Source: Planctomycetota bacterium
GTDB taxonomy: Bacteria; Planctomycetota; Phycisphaerae; Phycisphaerales; UBA1924
Reading direction: 5' to 3'
DNA: 64,000 bases
Assembly: GCA_018242605.1 (NCBI GenBank)
Contig: JAFEBP010000005.1
Span: 24,861 to 88,860 of the forward strand
Shown here: in pieces, positions 59,567 through 64,000 of the stretch
Position numbering within the stretch: the first letter of the stretch is position 1
Layout: each line of letters starts with the position of its first letter
Translations under genes and position numbers: made by a program
Notes under the pieces: generated by a model
What the model was told of the DNA's origin: nothing
Database searches by the model: none
Seen by the model: the letters and a program-made list of their open reading frames with translations, nothing else

Positions 59567-61318
59567 ATGAAAAGCCGTTCGGCAACCCCGCCCCTGAGGG
59601 CGAGGCCGGACATCGTCTTGCCCGGAGTGAAGGACTCGGTTTTCATTCTCGATCGACCCGAGGTCGGCCCGCGTGCGCGTTCCAGTTTCCGGGAACGCGC
59701 TCCCGGGCCGGGGCAGTCGCTGACTGCCGTGCTCGGACGATCGCGGCGTTTTGTGCTGAGGTCGCAACCCGTGGTGACCGAACAGGCGATCGGAAAAGAC
59801 CGCAAACCACTCAGAGCCACCCCCGCAGTCGTTGCCGTCGTCGGCGGCGATGCCGTGGCGTTCCTTCGTCGGGGACTGGCTGACGAAGTCGGCCCCGATC
59901 TGGTCGAGCGTTACTTCGACGGCCAGACGAGGGTCAACATCTCCGACGGGCGCGTTGAGATCGCCGTGGCGTCCGCGTTCCTCTCCCAGATCATGGAGCG
60001 CAGGTTCGGCGCGGTACTGCGCCGCTTGGCGTGCGAACTGCCCGGCCAATCGCCGAAGACGGAACTCACGTTCCGCGTTGATCGCGGCGCGTTCGGTGCA
60101 TCGTCGTTCGACGCGGCCCAGCGGACGGACATGAGCCGCCCGACGCTGGGCGCCAAGCCGCGCGCGAATCCGGCGGCCCTCTCTTCGCGTCACACATTCG
60201 CAAACTTCCTCGTGGGAAAGTCCAACAAGCTCGCGCATGTCGCGGCGATGGGCATTGCAGAGGGCGGGCAGCACGCGGCCCCGCTGTTTCTGCACGGGCG
60301 ATGCGGCATGGGCAAGACCCACCTCCTGCACGCCATCGCCAACCGGTTCTGCGAGCGTCAGGCCGGCGCGACGGTGCGTTACACGACGGCCGAGGCGTTC
60401 ACGAACGAGTTCGTCGGGGCGATCAAGGCCAACCGGCTCGACGCGTTCCGCAAGGCGTACCGGCGCGTCGACCTGCTGTGCATCGATGATGTTCACTTCC
60501 TGGGGGGGAAGGACGCCACGCAGAACGAACTGCTCCACACGCTCGACGCCGTGGGGCTCGACGGGGCCCGAATCGCGATGGCCTCCGACGAACACCCCAG
60601 CGAGATCAAGCGGCTGAGCGATCGCCTGGTGTCGAGATTCATGGCGGGCATCGTGGTCAAGATCGATACGCCCGACCGCGAGCTGCGTGACCGCCTCGTG
60701 CGGCACCTGGCCGAACGCCGCGGAATGGTGCTCGAACCCGCGGCGGTCGCTCTCATCGCCGACCGCACCGAGCGAGCGATCGGCACGCTCGGCGGATTCG
60801 GCGGCTCGGTCCGCGAGATCGAGGGGATCCTCAACCAGATCGATGCGATCCACCGCCTGCTCCCCGAACTCTCTCCCAGCGGTGGTCGGATCGGTATTCT
60901 GCTGGTGCGGCGAGCGCTGGGGCTGAAGGACACCGACGCGAACGACGCCGCGCCGCTCACGGCGGGCAAGCCTCGCCGTCCGATCGCGGGCGACGTGATT
61001 GTCGTGGAAGTCTGCAAGGCGCTCAAGGTGGAAGTCTCCGACCTGCAGGGGCGAGGCAGGCACCCTCGCACGGTGCTCGCACGCTCGATGGTCGCGTATC
61101 TCTGCCGGACGCTGACGACGTTGAGCTTCCCCGAGATCGCGCGGGCCACCGGGCGAGACAATCACTCGACGATCATCACGGCGTTCAAACGGTTCACCCG
61201 CCAGATGGCCGACGGGCTGACGCTCGAAGCCGACAACGCGCCCGGCATGGGCGGGCTTTCGCTCCGTGAGGCCACGGAGCGGCTCGCCAAGCACATCGCG
61301 CAAGTGTCCGCTCAGTGA
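59567..61318 (+). CDS. dnaA: Chromosomal replication initiator DnaA, divergent, with long N-terminal extension
   Basis: This 583-residue AAA+ initiator has domain I at about 98-155 (FLRRGLADEVGPDLVERYF), domain III with Walker A GRCGMGKT (244-251) in FLHGRCGMGKTHLLHAIA, Walker B LLCIDDVHFLGGKD (303-316), and domain IV with VLARSMVAYLCRTLTTLSFP and the DNA-contact motif GRDNHSTIITA (usual form GGRDHTTVxxA). About 95 residues precede domain I; a downstream start such as the GTG codons near residue 69 is possible. It lies next to DnaA boxes and is convergent with ileS; dnaN does not follow. Confidence 0.93.
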   Translation: MKSRSATPPLRARPDIVLPGVKDSVFILDRPEVGPRARSSFRERAPGPGQSLTAVLGRSRRFVLRSQPVVTEQAIGKDRKPLRATPAVVAVVGGDAVAFLRRGLADEVGPDLVERYFDGQTRVNISDGRVEIAVASAFLSQIMERRFGAVLRRLACELPGQSPKTELTFRVDRGAFGASSFDAAQRTDMSRPTLGAKPRANPAALSSRHTFANFLVGKSNKLAHVAAMGIAEGGQHAAPLFLHGRCGMGKTHLLHAIANRFCERQAGATVRYTTAEAFTNEFVGAIKANRLDAFRKAYRRVDLLCIDDVHFLGGKDATQNELLHTLDAVGLDGARIAMASDEHPSEIKRLSDRLVSRFMAGIVVKIDTPDRELRDRLVRHLAERRGMVLEPAAVALIADRTERAIGTLGGFGGSVREIEGILNQIDAIHRLLPELSPSGGRIGILLVRRALGLKDTDANDAAPLTAGKPRRPIAGDVIVVEVCKALKVEVSDLQGRGRHPRTVLARSMVAYLCRTLTTLSFPEIARATGRDNHSTIITAFKRFTRQMADGLTLEADNAPGMGGLSLREATERLAKHIAQVSAQ

Positions 61319-61342
61319 CGTGGCGGTGAACCAGTCACGGTT

Positions 61343-64000
61343 TCAGACGCCCACCGCCGCGGCGTCGCGGTCGGAGAGCATGCCGCCGTCGCTGCGTTGC
61401 TTGACCGTGCCGTCCCGCTTCCAAGAGCGTTCGCAGCGGGGCCTTTCACGCAGGTCGACGACCTTGGGCTGGGCGGCGCCGGGATCGATCGTGACTTCGC
61501 TCACGCCGATCAGGTCCGCTAGATCGACCGGGTCGAACCCGCGCAGTACTCCCTGCGGATCGGGAAGGACAACGCCGGCGTCCAGGGGATTCTCGACTCC
61601 CAGGGCCGCCTTTGCGGATTCAAGCGAGATCTTCGCGGCGTCGCGGGCGGCGAGCGCCGCGGGCCAATGCGGGCTGGGGGAGACCGGGAACGACTCGATG
61701 AACTCGAGCGTGTGTACGCAGCGATCGTCGTCGCTTCCGCATTTCCAGAGGGATCGGTGGGCTTCGTCCGCCGTGTGGCACAGGATGGGCGCGAGCAGAC
61801 GGCAGAGGCCGTCGGTGAGTTCCCAGATCGTTGTCTGCGTCATGCGACGACGCGGCGATCCTGGCGCGTCGCAGTACAGGCGGTCCTTCACCGCGGCGAG
61901 ATACTCCGCCGAGAGCGTGGTGTTGCAGAAATCAAAGAGCGCTTTGTGGGCGGTCTTGAAGTCGTATTGCTCGTAGGCGTTCACAACGGTTTTGGCCAGC
62001 GTGTTGTACTCGCCCAGCACCCACGCGTCGAGGCTGGTGGGTGAGTAGGTCTTGAGGTCCACGCAATGGCCCGCCGAACCGCCCACGGTGGGCGTGAAGT
62101 CGTGCAGGTTGCTCAGCAGGAAGCGCAGTGTGTTGCGGACCTTGCGGTAGCTCTCGCCCATCAGCGCGAACAGATCGAGGTCGGCCTTGACGTCGTTCTC
62201 GTAGGCGAGCGAAGCCACCCACCAGCGCATGACGTCCATGCCGTACTCGTTGCTCAGGCTGTCGACTTCGTATCGCGCGGCGTCGGGGCGGCTCTTGCTG
62301 AGCTTGCGTCCGTCGCGATCGACGATGAAGCCGTGCGTCAGCAGCGTCTTGTACGGCGGCCGACCGACCACGCCCAGCGCGGGCAGCAACGAGAGTTGGA
62401 ACCAACCGCGGTGCTGGTCAGAGCCCTCGAGGTACAGATCGACGTTGTCCGATCGATCGGGCTTGGTGAACGCCAAACCGCGTGCCGCGATGCAGGAATA
62501 CCAGGAGGAACCGGACTCGAACCAGACGTCGAGAATGTCGGCACCCTTCTTGAGACGCGAGAAGTCCGCGTTGGCGGCGGCGAACTCGGCCTTGAGCGGG
62601 TCGGGAAGGTGCGGATCAGCAGCGGCGTTGTAGTGCTTGAGCAGGTCGGCGGGCGCGAGCGTGAACCAGGCGTCGGAACCCTTCTCGGCGACGGCGGCCG
62701 CGACCGCGCGGACCGATGCGGGTGTCATGAACGTTTCGCCCGACGGGGTTTCGAACGACGGGATGGGCAATCCCCAAGATCGCTGGCGCGAGATGCACCA
62801 GTCCGGGCGAGCCTCGAGCATGCCGCGCAGGCGATTTCGGCCCCACTCGGGGACGAAACGAACGTTGTCGGCCGTGGCGGAGAGTCCGCGCTGCCGGAGA
62901 CTCGCGCCGGGCTCGCCAAAGACGGTGAACGGGCGGTCCACACCGACGAACCACTGCTCGGTGCAGCGGAAGATGGTGGGGGTTTTGCTGCGCCAGTCGT
63001 GGGGGTAGGAGTGCGTGAATGTGTGGTCGTAGAAGAGGTGTCCGCTGCGGCGTAGGTGCTCAGCGACCTTTTTGTTTGCCTCCCACACGGTTTGGCCGCG
63101 CAGCCACTGCGGGGCGGAGTTGTCGTACGTGCCGTCGGCACGCACCGGGCAGTAGATCGGCAGGCCCTCGCGCTGGCCGGTCTGGTAGTCCTCCTGGCCG
63201 TGGCCGGGTGCAGTGTGCACCAGCCCTGTGCCGTCCTCGAGCGTGACGTAGTCGGCGCCGACCACCTGAAAGAGCTTGGTGTGGGCCGGGATCTCCAGGC
63301 CCTCGCCCGAGTTCATGGCGCCAACGCCTTCGCCCTTGTTGGGATCAATGAACGGGTGGCGGTATCCCAGGCCCAGCAGCCGATCGCCGGAGGTCCTGGC
63401 GAGCACGACGACCTGCTCGGATTTCGCGAGCTTGGTGACGCGTTCGATCGCATCCGCCGCGAGCACGGTGGCGTTGCCGTCGATCCAGACGAGCGCGTAC
63501 TCAAACTTGGGATTGACGGCAATGCCGACGTTGGCGGGGAGCGTCCACGGGGTGGTCGTCCAGATCATGAAGCAGGGACGCTGCATGGGACGCGTGCCGG
63601 GCTGGGGAGCGCGGGAGGGGGCCTCCTCGCTCGCGGATTCTTCTTGTGTGTCTTCCGATTCTTCGGTGTGGGGCGGGAGCTGGAAGGCGTCGTACACCGC
63701 CTCCGCGTTCGCGGCTTCGAAATCCACGTACACGGAGAGGTCTTCGCGGTCCTCGTACTCGAGTTCAGCTTCGGCCAGCGCGGTCTGGTTGGCGATCGAC
63801 CAATGCACCGGCTTCAAGGCGCGGTAGACTAGTCCACGCTCCAGGAGCGTCGCGAGCACGTTGAGCGTCGCGGACTCAAAGCCGGGGGCCATAGTGAGGT
63901 ACGGGTTGTCGTAATCGGCGAGGGCGAGGAATCGCTCCATCTGGCCGCGTTGAAGCTTGATGTACTTCTCGGCGTGCTTCTGGCACTCGCGGCGGACGGC
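61343..64000 (-). CDS. ileS: Isoleucyl-tRNA synthetase, N-terminus beyond window edge
   Basis: The frame is open through base 64000, so the HIGH-containing N-terminus lies right of the window. About 885 residues are visible. They include the start of the editing-domain region, WTTTPWTLPANVGIAVNPKFEY, the editing site GTGLVHTAPGHGQEDYQ, SWGLPIPSF, DVWFESGSSWYS and the KMSKS-type loop RDGRKLSKSRPDAARYE. It charges tRNA-Ile. There is a Glu/Ser-rich insertion (EESEDTQEESASEEAPS) before the editing domain. The C-terminal zinc-knuckle region keeps only one of four cysteines (RCERSWKRDGTVKQ). The downstream neighbour is convergent dnaA. Confidence 0.97.
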   Translation of the reverse strand, partial: AVRRECQKHAEKYIKLQRGQMERFLALADYDNPYLTMAPGFESATLNVLATLLERGLVYRALKPVHWSIANQTALAEAELEYEDREDLSVYVDFEAANAEAVYDAFQLPPHTEESEDTQEESASEEAPSRAPQPGTRPMQRPCFMIWTTTPWTLPANVGIAVNPKFEYALVWIDGNATVLAADAIERVTKLAKSEQVVVLARTSGDRLLGLGYRHPFIDPNKGEGVGAMNSGEGLEIPAHTKLFQVVGADYVTLEDGTGLVHTAPGHGQEDYQTGQREGLPIYCPVRADGTYDNSAPQWLRGQTVWEANKKVAEHLRRSGHLFYDHTFTHSYPHDWRSKTPTIFRCTEQWFVGVDRPFTVFGEPGASLRQRGLSATADNVRFVPEWGRNRLRGMLEARPDWCISRQRSWGLPIPSFETPSGETFMTPASVRAVAAAVAEKGSDAWFTLAPADLLKHYNAAADPHLPDPLKAEFAAANADFSRLKKGADILDVWFESGSSWYSCIAARGLAFTKPDRSDNVDLYLEGSDQHRGWFQLSLLPALGVVGRPPYKTLLTHGFIVDRDGRKLSKSRPDAARYEVDSLSNEYGMDVMRWWVASLAYENDVKADLDLFALMGESYRKVRNTLRFLLSNLHDFTPTVGGSAGHCVDLKTYSPTSLDAWVLGEYNTLAKTVVNAYEQYDFKTAHKALFDFCNTTLSAEYLAAVKDRLYCDAPGSPRRRMTQTTIWELTDGLCRLLAPILCHTADEAHRSLWKCGSDDDRCVHTLEFIESFPVSPSPHWPAALAARDAAKISLESAKAALGVENPLDAGVVLPDPQGVLRGFDPVDLADLIGVSEVTIDPGAAQPKVVDLRERPRCERSWKRDGTVKQRSDGGMLSDRDAAAVGV

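Overview
The window is a high-GC, densely packed bacterial chromosome segment that looks like Planctomycetota, most likely class Phycisphaerae or a close relative. The support is a prepilin-type protein with a [10 protein letters not shown] start, a dockerin-like protein ending in GGC, a DUF4394 protein with a PAPG...RQRR sorting tail, a TPR-kinase, a protein with two RNA polymerase alpha-CTD modules, and an archaeal-type DNA topoisomerase VI. kdsD, kdsA and an MCE/ABC lipid-transport pair argue for a diderm envelope with KDO-type lipopolysaccharide. About 50 protein genes are supported. No rRNA, tRNA, insertion sequence or CRISPR array was recognised.

Layout. 1-5405: 3' end of eno, an exported DUF4394 protein, then a leftward mlaF-mlaD-S41 peptidase operon. 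5424-15110: rightward NUDIX, rhomboid, tgt, yajC, secDF, and a LysM/FAD-oxidase/aldo-keto reductase operon. 15136-21408: a dockerin protein and a TPR-kinase (leftward), a TPR-YggX fusion (rightward), and adenylate kinase and a TlpA-like protein (leftward). 21513-25779: Gfo/Idh oxidoreductase and HPPD, then asparagine synthase (leftward). 25831-32605: topoisomerase VI subunits A and B flank a pseudopilin, a small membrane protein, a cyanophycinase-like protein and a 517-bp intergenic region with a ~94-bp periodic repeat. 32713-43540: murJ, UvrD/PcrA helicase, TraB-like and DUF4139 proteins, the TPR/2x alpha-CTD protein, ffh and scpA. 43649-53337: kdsD, an alkyltransferase-like protein, a fused homoaconitase-like enzyme, a DUF885 peptidase, prpB, hmgA, a MOSC protein and exported MsrB-MsrA. 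53621-64000: UDP-glucuronate decarboxylase, thpR, kdsA, rpmA, unknown proteins, a GNAT protein, a probable oriC with a perfect DnaA box, dnaA, and ileS running off the right edge.

Main signals beyond ordinary annotation. (1) About 16 of 50 genes have a TAnnnT hexamer ending 5-11 nt before the start codon, usually with no Shine-Dalgarno sequence. This is what leaderless transcription looks like. In one divergent pair (mlaF/NUDIX) a single symmetric TACAGTA seems to serve both directions. (2) Four copies of ACCAAAAGTTCA at 90-97 bp intervals lie just downstream of top6B, with no gene that explains them. (3) Unusual architectures: TPR plus two alpha-CTDs, TPR plus YggX, a TraB protein with a GspG-like insertion, an IleRS with an eroded zinc motif, and a very long SecDF.
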